Source: a virus
IMG/VR virus record: IMGVR_UViG_3300003321_000572
Coordinates: 1-44,740 of that record
DNA: 44,740 nucleotides
Direction: 5' to 3' (one strand)
Positions within the stretch are counted from its first letter, which is position 1. Each line of letters starts with the position of its first letter. The notes under the pieces are model-generated. The model was given only the letters and a program-made list of their open reading frames with translations. It searched no databases and had not been told where the DNA came from. The position numbers and the translations under genes were made by a program. Below are positions 6,769-13,794 of the stretch, piece by piece.

Positions 6769-8160
6769 ATGGCAATCAGCGACAACTACGAACGGGTGGA
6801 CTGCGGCCGCATAGTAGTAGTTGAGGGCCGCCAGCGGAGGAAAGTCGAGCCAGACAGCGGCTTGATCGGGAGCATCAAGCGCCTCGGCGTTATGAACCCG
6901 ATCATCGTCCAGCGCGAGACCATGGTCCTCGTCGCCGGCGAGCGGAGGCTAAAGGCCAGCAGGCAGCTTGGGCTGCCGACCATCCCGGTGCGCTTTGCAG
7001 ATGAGCTTTCCCCCATTGAGGCCCAGATCGTCGAGCTGGAGGAGAACCTCAAGCGGGAGGACCTCCCCTGGCAGGACCAGGTTGCGGCTTTCGCCAGACT
7101 GCATACGTTGTATCTGGCCGACGACGCGGACTGGACCCAGGCTAAGACCGCCGAGCAGCTCAACGTCAGCGGCACGACCATCAGCAAGTCGCTGAAGGTT
7201 GCCCCCATGCTGGGCAATGAGCAAATCTCCAAGAGCACCACGCTGGAGGCGGCCTACAACATTCTGGCTCGCAAGGATGATCGGCAGCTGGCCGATGTGC
7301 TGTCCAGCATCGTGGAGGCCACAGCGACTCTAGGGGTGCCCTCGGCACCGCCAGTCCAGCCGGCCCCGGTGTCGGCGTTGCTCCAGCCCGGCTCCGGCGA
7401 GATTGTGCTTCCGCCAACGCTGAGCAGCAAACCCACCCCCACGGTGTCAGCTGCCGACCCTGAGTCTATCCTCAACGTGGACTTCCTGGAGTGGGCCGCG
7501 ACCTACTCCGGCCCCAAGTTCAATTTCATCCACTGTGACTTTCCCTACGGGAAGAACGTCTTTGCTGGACCACAGTCCGGCCGGGACTCCCACCGAACCT
7601 ACGATGACAGCCCCGAGACCTATTGGGGCCTCATCGAGGGCTTCATAGCCAACATGGACCGCTTTGTGGCGTATTCCGCTCATATGATGTTCTGGCTGGC
7701 CGCCGACATCGAGATCCAATGGAAAACGATCTCCCACTTCGCCCAGCATGCGCCCAGCTGGGACTTCCAATACTATCCGCTCTACTGGCTCAAATCCGAC
7801 AACGCGGGGATACTCCCGGACCCCAAGCGCGGCCCCCGCCGGATTGTCGAAACCGCGCTCATAGCCTCCCGGGGCGACCGGACCATCGCCAAGGCAGTCT
7901 CCAACGCCTACGCGGCACCCACTGACAAAGCCCACCACACCAGCACCAAGCCGCAGCCCATGCTCCAGCACTTCTTCCAGATGTTTGTGGATGAGAACTC
8001 CATTATGCTGGACCCCACCTGTGGCGGCGGGAGTGCGCTGCGTGCTGCCGAGGCCCTAGGGGCTAAGTCCGTCCTGGGGCTCGAACGCGACCCGGAGCAC
8101 TTCAACGCCGCGCGGAGCGCCCTACGCCAGTTCCGCGTCCTACGGAGGGCCTCCAAATGA
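6769..8160 (+). CDS. ParB-like/DNA methyltransferase fusion protein
   Basis: 463 residues. The N-terminal part (1-150) is ParB/Spo0J-like: VMNPIIVQ, the nucleotide-binding GERR box (57-60) followed by LKASRQLGLPTIPVR, then EENLKREDLPWQDQVAAF and a helix-turn-helix region (TAEQLNVSGTTISKSLKV). A Pro-rich linker (about 185-230) leads to a methyltransferase domain with catalytic DFPYG (257-261, a DPPY-type motif) and SAM-binding DPTCGGGSALRAAEALG (415-431). Motif IV preceding motif I fits beta-class N6-adenine or N4-cytosine enzymes. It probably modifies phage or host DNA for protection or regulation; the target site cannot be read from sequence. Such fusions are known in phages. Confidence 0.85.
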   Translation: MAISDNYERVDCGRIVVVEGRQRRKVEPDSGLIGSIKRLGVMNPIIVQRETMVLVAGERRLKASRQLGLPTIPVRFADELSPIEAQIVELEENLKREDLPWQDQVAAFARLHTLYLADDADWTQAKTAEQLNVSGTTISKSLKVAPMLGNEQISKSTTLEAAYNILARKDDRQLADVLSSIVEATATLGVPSAPPVQPAPVSALLQPGSGEIVLPPTLSSKPTPTVSAADPESILNVDFLEWAATYSGPKFNFIHCDFPYGKNVFAGPQSGRDSHRTYDDSPETYWGLIEGFIANMDRFVAYSAHMMFWLAADIEIQWKTISHFAQHAPSWDFQYYPLYWLKSDNAGILPDPKRGPRRIVETALIASRGDRTIAKAVSNAYAAPTDKAHHTSTKPQPMLQHFFQMFVDENSIMLDPTCGGGSALRAAEALGAKSVLGLERDPEHFNAARSALRQFRVLRRASK

Positions 8161-8516
8161 AAGCCGAGTTCGCTCTGCACCGCCGCGGCCGCTGGACCTT
8201 CATGTATCGCTATGAGATCAATACCGATACCATGGAACTCTATATCGTCGAGCGTGGGGCAAACGGGCTCACTGAGAGCTATGCCAAGCTTGACTGGATA
8301 AAGGGCAGTCCGCCAAAGCCGCTCATGGACGCGGAGCGCTTCGACCAGATCGACGGGGTATCACTAGCGGCGCCATCTCTGCTACGCAGTATGTTCGAGT
8401 TGGCATGGGAGTTTGGCTACCGTCCGAAGGACGCCCAGGATCGCTCCGACGAACTCAAGGCCGTCCGGTATCATCTTGAGGACATGCGGACTCTAGCGTT
8501 GAAGGCCTCCAAATGA
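8157..8516 (+). CDS. hypothetical protein
   Basis: 119 residues, overlapping the fusion gene by four bases. The N-terminus (FALHRRGRWTFMYRYEINTDTMELYIVERG) is beta-rich and the C-terminal third helical. No family recognised. Its last codons (KASK) closely echo the C-terminal RASK of the upstream gene because both end in the same CCTCCAAATGA sequence, which carries the next start. Confidence 0.5.
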   Translation: MKAEFALHRRGRWTFMYRYEINTDTMELYIVERGANGLTESYAKLDWIKGSPPKPLMDAERFDQIDGVSLAAPSLLRSMFELAWEFGYRPKDAQDRSDELKAVRYHLEDMRTLALKASK

Positions 8517-8950
8517 CCAAGCGCCTTCCGACGTTCCATGAGATCGTACCAATCTCCACCTGGACCTACACCTGCACGGTCGCCAAATGCGGCGCTGGCA
8601 TCAACACACTAACCGGCAGTTCCCAATGCGACATAGAGGACTGCCCCAAGCGGCTACACCCGGAGCCGTCCAGAGTCGCTGGCCTCCTGGCCGACTTCGA
8701 CGCCGCCATTGCCAGCATTACCCAGGTCCGAGGCAAGTCCTACGGACATCCCGCGGAGGACTTCCGGCGGATAGCACAGCTAAGTGCGGCCCTGCCGCAA
8801 TTCTCGGATCCTCGCTTCCGCCACATCGCTTACATGATTTGCGTCAAGCTCGCGAGGCTCTCCGAGACTCCAGATCACCTGGACAGCCTCGTAGACATTG
8901 CCGGCTATGCTCGCACCTGGGCTATGATACTCGACAAGGAGTCAAAGTAG
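8513..8950 (+). CDS. DUF6378-like phage protein with N-terminal Cys motif
   Basis: 145 residues. Residues about 70-140 show the pattern RGKSYGHPAEDFRRIA, then MICVKLARLSETPDHLDSLVDIAGYA, typical of the DUF6378 family found in many phages; its biochemical role is not established, though the helical arrangement recalls MazG-like nucleotide pyrophosphatases. The N-terminal 50 residues hold cysteines (CTVAKCG, CDIEDC) that look like a small zinc ribbon. Four-base overlap with the gene before. Confidence 0.7.
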   Translation: MTKRLPTFHEIVPISTWTYTCTVAKCGAGINTLTGSSQCDIEDCPKRLHPEPSRVAGLLADFDAAIASITQVRGKSYGHPAEDFRRIAQLSAALPQFSDPRFRHIAYMICVKLARLSETPDHLDSLVDIAGYARTWAMILDKESK

Positions 8951-8980
8951 TCGCTCCGCTGCTGCTGAGGGAGACTGCCA

Positions 8981-9301
8981 ATGTTTGCCCTGGCCGAACC
9001 AGATCTACCAGTCGCTGAGCCGGACGAGGAACTGCCGACCGTTGAGGCCCCCTGGCCCATCAGCGAGCCCCCGGCGACGACCCTATTCCGGCTCTGCCAG
9101 TACATGGGTGGCGGCATCGAGGAGCGACTTCCCATGTGCGGCCGGCCTACGGCCGGCAAAGTCTACTGTGCCGAGCACCACGCGCTCTGCTGGCAGGTCG
9201 GCACGGCCACGCAGCAGCTTCCACGCGGCGTTCGTCGTCGGCGAGTAGCGTCGGACGAGCACGGCATCGCAGACCTCCTCAAGCAGTTCGAGAAGCGCTG
9301 A
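8981..9301 (+). CDS. GcrA-like zinc-motif protein
   Basis: 106 residues with CQYMGGG (about 40), MCGRPTAGKVYCAEHHALCWQ (about 51-71): a C..C..C..H cluster matching the C-terminal end of the alphaproteobacterial cell-cycle regulator GcrA and short phage homologues. The N-terminal DNA-binding helix-turn-helix of true GcrA is missing; the first 35 residues are acidic and Pro-rich. It may modulate sigma70-dependent host transcription, by analogy. The stop overlaps the ancestral start of the polymerase gene (TGATG). Confidence 0.6.
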   Translation: MFALAEPDLPVAEPDEELPTVEAPWPISEPPATTLFRLCQYMGGGIEERLPMCGRPTAGKVYCAEHHALCWQVGTATQQLPRGVRRRRVASDEHGIADLLKQFEKR

Positions 9302-9870
9302 TGCCCGGGGCTCCGTTTGAGTTTTCCTCCGGCCCCCGGGACGCCCGCATCGCGTTCGTGGCCGAGGCTCTGTGTTGCCCAACTGTACCATTCGTAGCAG
9401 TACCGTTATCACGAGGATATAAGGCTTTTGTTAGTCCAGAAGATGCAGAAAGGGTACTACGTTTCAAATGGTACGTCGATATAGGAAAGTGGACGATATA
9501 CGCCAAATCCGATCAGGTTCCTGGCAGACAAAGACTTCATAGCTTCATAATGAAGCCAATCGGGAACCTAATCGTAAATCACATCGACAGAGTAGGATTG
9601 AACTGCACGAGATCAAATCTCGAAATATGCACACAAAGTATCAATAGTCGGAAATCCAAAAAGAGAATTATTGATGAAGAGTCTAATTATTCCTCTCAGC
9701 ACAGAGGAGTATATTTCTTTCCAGAACGTGGTAAGTATGTAGCTCGAATAACAATTAACTATAAAACGAAACATCTCGGTATTTTCAGCACCGAAAAGGA
9801 AGCCGCAGAAGCTTATAATATAGCTGTTAAAACTCTAATTGGGGAGGATTATCCGCTAAATGACATATAG
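9301..9870 (+). CDS. HNH-AP2 homing endonuclease fused to the polymerase 5' end
   Basis: 189 residues. The first 23 codons are GC-rich and are the original N-terminus of the downstream UDG/polymerase gene (PFEFSSGPRDARIAFVAEA). From about 9370 the DNA turns A/T-rich and encodes a homing endonuclease: LSRGYKAFVSPEDAERV, HNH core around RLHSFIM, VNHIDR and TRSNLEICTQ, then an AP2-like DNA-binding domain (HRGVYFFPERGKYVARI, KHLGIFSTEKEAAEAYN). It therefore uses the host gene's start signals. It probably cuts and copies itself into intact polymerase genes. The next gene begins within its last codons. Not an intron: a complete stop and a duplicated exon follow. Confidence 0.88.
   Translation: MPGAPFEFSSGPRDARIAFVAEALCCPTVPFVAVPLSRGYKAFVSPEDAERVLRFKWYVDIGKWTIYAKSDQVPGRQRLHSFIMKPIGNLIVNHIDRVGLNCTRSNLEICTQSINSRKSKKRIIDEESNYSSQHRGVYFFPERGKYVARITINYKTKHLGIFSTEKEAAEAYNIAVKTLIGEDYPLNDI
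9313..9369 (+). repeat. ancestral copy of the interrupted polymerase exon
   Basis: Nineteen codons, PFEFSSGPRDARIAFVAEA, left upstream of the HNH insertion. They encode the same peptide (16 of 19 residues identical) as 9881-9937, but 16 of 19 codons differ. Confidence 0.85.
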
Positions 9871-10921
9871 ATGTGGAAGCCCCTTTGAATATACGTCTGG
9901 CCCAAGGGATGCTAAAATAGCGTTTGTCGCTGAAGCATTTGGCGCCGACGAAGAAAAGATCGGCCGCCCCCTCGTCGGCCTCAGTGGCCAGGAACTCCGC
10001 CGAATGTGCGGCGAGGCCGGCATAGACCTTGACTCCTGCCTGCGCACCAACGTCCTCGCCCTCCGTCCACCCGGCAACAAACTGGAGGCCCTCTGTGGCA
10101 AGAAAGCAGAAGTCGGCGCAGGTTATTCCCTTCCCCCTATCTCTCAAGGAAAGTATCTACGGCCAGAGTTTCTCGGAGAGCTTAGTCGCCTGGGAGCAGA
10201 ACTCGAAGCGTGCCGTCCAAACGTTGTTGTCGCGCTGGGCAACCTGGCGTGCTGGGCGTTGCTCCGTCGGACCGGCATCGGCTCCATCCGGGGCTACGTT
10301 GCCGCCTCCGTCGCCCCCGCCGGCTTGAAGGTCCTCCCGACATACCACCCGGCAGCGGTCCTGCGGAATTGGGCTTGGCGCCCTATAGTTCTTCAGGACC
10401 TCCAGAAGGTCCTACGGGAGTCTAAGACGCCGGACATCGTTCGGCCGAGCCGCAAGCTGCTCATTCAGCCAACTCTTGCCGAGCTTGCCTCCTGGGTGAG
10501 GGCTTGCAAGGCAAGCCCTCCTGACTGGCTTTCCGTCGACATCGAGACCAAGCGCCGCCAGATCACCATGATCGGGTTCGCCAGGAGCGCTTCGGATGCA
10601 CTAGTTGTTCCGTTCGTCGATGAAAGCCGTCCGGGAAATTCTTACTGGCCGACTGCCGCCATGGAAGTTGAAGCCCGCCAGTGGTGCAATGAGCTATTAG
10701 GCAGCAGTATTCCAAAGCTCGCACAGAACGGTCTGTATGACACTCAGTTTTTATGGAGGGAAGGGTTCAAATTACGCTCATTCAAACATGATAGCATGCT
10801 TCTCCATCACAGTCTTTATCCCGAGCTTTTGAAAGGATTAGGCTTTTTGGGTTCAATTTACACTGACAACCCAGAATGGAAGTCCCTTAGACGAGAGGAG
10901 ACTACGAAACGTGACGAATAA
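9860..10921 (+). CDS. UDG domain plus 3'-5' exonuclease motifs I-II (N-terminal half of a split family A polymerase)
   Basis: 353 residues. Residues 8-190 form a family 4-type uracil-DNA glycosylase-like domain (GPRDAKIAFVAEAFGADE, TNVLALRPPGN, VVVALGN, TYHPAAVLR at 161-169). Residues 220-345 form a DnaQ/PolA-type 3'-5' exonuclease with motif I D227-x-E229 (VDIETK) and motif II N290..D294 (NGLYDTQF), ending after SIYTDNPEWK. Motif III (Y-x3-D) is absent here and lies at the start of the gene at 12056. UDG-fused family A polymerases are known in phages. The first 80 bases and the last 330 or so are A/T-rich and recoded, next to each HNH gene. ATG 9860 has GGGGAGG upstream. Confidence 0.85.
   Translation: MTYRCGSPFEYTSGPRDAKIAFVAEAFGADEEKIGRPLVGLSGQELRRMCGEAGIDLDSCLRTNVLALRPPGNKLEALCGKKAEVGAGYSLPPISQGKYLRPEFLGELSRLGAELEACRPNVVVALGNLACWALLRRTGIGSIRGYVAASVAPAGLKVLPTYHPAAVLRNWAWRPIVLQDLQKVLRESKTPDIVRPSRKLLIQPTLAELASWVRACKASPPDWLSVDIETKRRQITMIGFARSASDALVVPFVDESRPGNSYWPTAAMEVEARQWCNELLGSSIPKLAQNGLYDTQFLWREGFKLRSFKHDSMLLHHSLYPELLKGLGFLGSIYTDNPEWKSLRREETTKRDE
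9881..9937 (+). repeat. recoded duplicate of the interrupted polymerase exon
   Basis: Second copy of the 19-codon exon, reading PFEYTSGPRDAKIAFVAEA, A/T-rich and almost fully synonymous to 9313-9369. It restores the N-terminus of the UDG/polymerase gene downstream of the endonuclease. Confidence 0.85.
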
Positions 10922-11462
10922 CTGTATAGTCTGCCAAACAGCTAAATCCATTGTCCGTAAGATGTGCAGGAAATGCTACAATCATTGGTATACTAAAAAC
11001 CGAAATAAAGGAAACTTCGTGGATACGAGACACAAAAACCTAAAGAGATGTCGAATTGAGCATTGTACCGGATGGACTACAGCAGACGGCTTATGTGCGA
11101 AACATTATGCTCGTAGATGGCGGCACGGCAGTACTGACTCGCTCATACCAAATTATGGCCTTGGAATAACTCAACATTCACAAGGTTATATCAGAATAAA
11201 AAAGGGGGATAAGTGGTTTATGGAGCATATATTATTGGCTGAAAAAGCTTTAGGCAGATCACTACCGCCAAAAGCTGTTGTTCACCATACCGGCGCACCA
11301 GATGATAATCATGGCTTTATGAAGCTTATCGTCTGTCCTGATCAAGCATACCATTTCCTGCTGCATAAACGAGCTGAGGAAATGAAATTGTACGGCAGAT
11401 GCTTTACGACTTCATATGGAAAGACATCTGAAGTACGTCGGGCATTGGAGACTAAAAAATGA
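10911..11462 (+). CDS. HNH homing endonuclease with zinc fingers
   Basis: 183 residues; GTG start 11 bases after AGGAG, overlapping the end of the UDG-exonuclease gene. Two Cys-rich modules precede the nuclease: CIVCQTAK..MCRKCYNHWY (4-27) and CRIEHCTGW..LCAKHYARRW (about 47-71). The HNH core follows: HILLAEKALGRSLPPKAVVHH, then a CPDQAYHFLLHKRAEE close. The DNA is A/T-rich and unlike the surrounding genes, as in recently acquired endonuclease genes. It sits exactly where the polymerase gene is broken. The next gene starts in its stop (ATGA). Confidence 0.88.
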   Translation: MTNNCIVCQTAKSIVRKMCRKCYNHWYTKNRNKGNFVDTRHKNLKRCRIEHCTGWTTADGLCAKHYARRWRHGSTDSLIPNYGLGITQHSQGYIRIKKGDKWFMEHILLAEKALGRSLPPKAVVHHTGAPDDNHGFMKLIVCPDQAYHFLLHKRAEEMKLYGRCFTTSYGKTSEVRRALETKK

Positions 11463-11866
11463 AACGAGTCATAATAGAATCCCCCTACGCCGGGGACATC
11501 CCAACCAATGTCATGTACGCTCAGCGCTGCGTCCGTGACAGCGTTCTCCGCGGCGAAGCTCCCATCGCTTCGCACTTGCTCTTCACTCAGCCGAACATCC
11601 TCGACGACGAGAACCCCGAAGAACGCACCCTGGGCATTGCCGCCGGCCACGCCTGGATGCGAGTCGCCGACGCCTGCGTGGTGTACTTGGATAGGGGTCT
11701 CTCCCGTGGCATGCGGCTCGGCATCCTCGCAGCCAGCCTCTGCGGGATCGAAATCGAATGCAGGTGGCTGCAGGGCCACAACACGCAGACCATACTGGTA
11801 ATGGAGGCCGAGGTCCGCGAGATCATTCGTCAACGAACTGTGGAGCCGATCCATGCGAGTCAGTGA
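11459..11866 (+). CDS. DUF7768-like (nucleoside deoxyribosyltransferase-fold) protein
   Basis: 135 residues. IIESPYAGD at the N-terminus, YAQRCVRDSVLRGEAPIASHLL, RTLGIAAGHAWMRVADACVVYLDRGLSRGMRLGI and GIEIECRWL form the DUF4406/DUF7768 pattern of phage proteins related to nucleoside 2-deoxyribosyltransferases (substrate-binding P-loop-free Rossmann-like fold). Base composition is normal for this genome, in contrast to the HNH gene before it. A role in nucleotide metabolism is plausible and unproven. It lies between the two halves of the polymerase. Confidence 0.7.
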   Translation: MKRVIIESPYAGDIPTNVMYAQRCVRDSVLRGEAPIASHLLFTQPNILDDENPEERTLGIAAGHAWMRVADACVVYLDRGLSRGMRLGILAASLCGIEIECRWLQGHNTQTILVMEAEVREIIRQRTVEPIHASQ

Positions 11867-12056
11867 TGTACGACATATGTCAAGGCTTGTCGGCGAGCTG
11901 GACCTGATAAGCAAGACAAAAGAGAAATTCCAGCTAAGCAACGAGCACATACTCGAAGTAATGGAGAAGATGCCCTCCGAAAGACTCAAGCAGCTCATCA
12001 CATATTGGGAAGTAGAAGTCCGCAAAGAGCTTAATCTGCTCGGAGTCCGCGACTGA
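11853..12056 (+). CDS. hypothetical small helical protein
   Basis: 67 residues; ATG after GGAGCCGATCC, overlapping the previous gene by 14 bases and the polymerase start by one (TGATG). Entirely helical and charged (LVGELDLISKTKEKF, EHILEVMEKMPSERLKQLITYWEVEVRKEL). It could be a partner that helps the split polymerase assemble, but that is only a position-based guess. Confidence 0.5.
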   Translation: MRVSDVRHMSRLVGELDLISKTKEKFQLSNEHILEVMEKMPSERLKQLITYWEVEVRKELNLLGVRD

Positions 12057-13570
12057 TGCTCCTGGATACCGCCACTCTGGACCCGGCTCTGCTGCGCAAT
12101 CAGCAGATCAAGGACGCGGTCTACAACGGCACCGACGCCGCGGTCACGTCGGAGGTCTACGGGGAACTTCGCAAGTTCCTCAATGAAGATCCAGCGGTGT
12201 ATAATTTCGCCCGTGCAATACAAGCACCGGCCCTCGAAATGATGCTCCGCGGGTGGCTCGTCGACGAGTCGGCCCGGCAGCGCGGCCTCGCGGACCTATC
12301 CGCTCGCATGGAACACCTGCAGAACATACTGAACCGATACTCCCAAGCAATCTGGGACCGGGACCTCAACCCCCGGAGCCGCCAGCAACTCCTGACGCTC
12401 TTCCACAAGCACATGGGCTTGCCGGAAATCTGGACCTCCAAGAAGGGCGTCAAAAAGCTCTCCATGGACCGAGAGGCCCTAGAGAAACTCCAACAGTATT
12501 TCTACGCCATGCCGCTCATCGCGGTGATACTTGAAATCCGGGACCTCGCCAAGCAGCACGAGGTACTTTCCACTGAGGTCGACCCCGATGGAAGAATGCG
12601 AACGAGCTACAATATCGCAGGTACTGAAACTGGTCGCTGGTCATCCAGCGCCAGCGCTTTCGCTACCGGCTCAAATCTCCAAAACATTAACCCGCGACTC
12701 CGCCATATATTCGTGGCTGACCACGGGTGGAAGCTATGTGGAATTGACCTTGAACAAGCCGAGTCCCGGGAAGTCGGACTGCTCTTGGGAGTTCTATTCG
12801 GAGACTGGACCTACCTGGATGCTTGTGAAGGCGGGGACCTCCACACGTTCACTGCGAGACTCATTTGGCCAGATCTTCCGTGGACAGGAGACATCAAGCG
12901 GGACCGAAAGATCGCCGAGCAAATCTTCTACCGGGACTTCACCTATCGAGACATGAGCAAGCGCGGGGGCCACGGCACAACGTACTACGGCACCCCATTC
13001 ACCATGGCCCGGCACCTCAAGGTGCCCATCAAGCTTATGGAGTCCTTTCGGGACAAATTCCTGGGCCGGGCCTTCCCCGGCATCCCCCGCTGGCACAGAT
13101 GGACGGCGGAACAGCTCCAGACCACCCAGCAGCTCACCACCATGTTCGGCCGAACCCGCCACTTCTTCGGGAGACCCAACGATGACACCACGCTTCGGGA
13201 AGCGATCGCATTTTGCCCGCAATCGGCGACTGCTGATCGAACGAATCTCGGGCTATGGCGTCTCTGGAACCGCCTCCGTTCCCGTATTAGACTCCTGCAC
13301 CAAAATCACGATGCAGTTTATTTCCTCTACCGGGAAGAAGAAGAGTCTGACATTATCCCCCAGGCGCTCTCGTGCATGGAAATTGTTACAACTCACAATG
13401 GACGAGCATTCACTGTCCCCGGCGAAGCCCAAGTCGGCTGGAACTGGGGCAAGCACCATGACGAGTCGAAGCCGCTCGGATCGAAAAACAAGTTCAACCC
13501 GAATGGGCTCAAGAAGTGGCGCGGCGGGGACAAACGGCGCCGCCTAGTTGGACTGGAGATGCCAGCATGA
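12056..13570 (+). CDS. family A DNA polymerase, C-terminal half (exo motif III plus polymerase domain)
   Basis: 504 residues. It opens with LLDTATLDPALLRN and exonuclease motif III Y23-x3-D27 (YNGTDAAVT), the sequence expected immediately after the end of the 9860-10921 product. Polymerase motif A is GIDLEQAESR (catalytic D231), motif B is R298DMSK302-RGGHGTTYYG with His at the position usually Phe/Tyr, and motif C is NHDAVYF (H418-D419) with Ala replacing the usual Glu. Replicative synthesis of phage DNA is the likely job. The proofreading site would have to be assembled from two polypeptides. Confidence 0.9.
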   Translation: MLLDTATLDPALLRNQQIKDAVYNGTDAAVTSEVYGELRKFLNEDPAVYNFARAIQAPALEMMLRGWLVDESARQRGLADLSARMEHLQNILNRYSQAIWDRDLNPRSRQQLLTLFHKHMGLPEIWTSKKGVKKLSMDREALEKLQQYFYAMPLIAVILEIRDLAKQHEVLSTEVDPDGRMRTSYNIAGTETGRWSSSASAFATGSNLQNINPRLRHIFVADHGWKLCGIDLEQAESREVGLLLGVLFGDWTYLDACEGGDLHTFTARLIWPDLPWTGDIKRDRKIAEQIFYRDFTYRDMSKRGGHGTTYYGTPFTMARHLKVPIKLMESFRDKFLGRAFPGIPRWHRWTAEQLQTTQQLTTMFGRTRHFFGRPNDDTTLREAIAFCPQSATADRTNLGLWRLWNRLRSRIRLLHQNHDAVYFLYREEEESDIIPQALSCMEIVTTHNGRAFTVPGEAQVGWNWGKHHDESKPLGSKNKFNPNGLKKWRGGDKRRRLVGLEMPA

Positions 13571-13785
13571 AAACCCTGCTTCTGCTCTACGGCATTTGGC
13601 GCAGCGTTATCGTCGTCCAGGCTGTCGAGTTCGACAATCCCGATGCCTGCCAAATGATACTGCCGAAGTTCCGTGCAGCATTCCTGACGGATACACTGCA
13701 CGCCGATTGCGTGCCGAAAGGCGAGACCGAATGCGTGATACTGCTCGACGGGAAATGCGTCAATAGTGTTCCGAAGAACCGTTAG
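13567..13785 (+). CDS. small hypothetical protein, possibly exported
   Basis: 72 residues, starting in the polymerase stop (ATGA). The N-terminus MKTLLLLYGIWRSVIVVQA is hydrophobic and could be a signal peptide or membrane anchor; the rest has four cysteines (C28, C48, C56, C63 approximately) that might form disulphides. No family recognised. Confidence 0.45.
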   Translation: MKTLLLLYGIWRSVIVVQAVEFDNPDACQMILPKFRAAFLTDTLHADCVPKGETECVILLDGKCVNSVPKNR

Positions 13786-13794
13786 TCTGCTCTC

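Noticed and set aside
9361-9940. Group I intron interpretation of the first HNH insertion
   Set aside because: The exon is duplicated with its own start and ribosome site after the endonuclease stop, so no splicing is needed; no group I core was recognised by eye.
10919-12060. Intein or intron joining the polymerase halves
   Set aside because: No intein splice motifs; the interval holds stop codons and separate coupled genes. RNA splicing cannot be excluded without transcript data.
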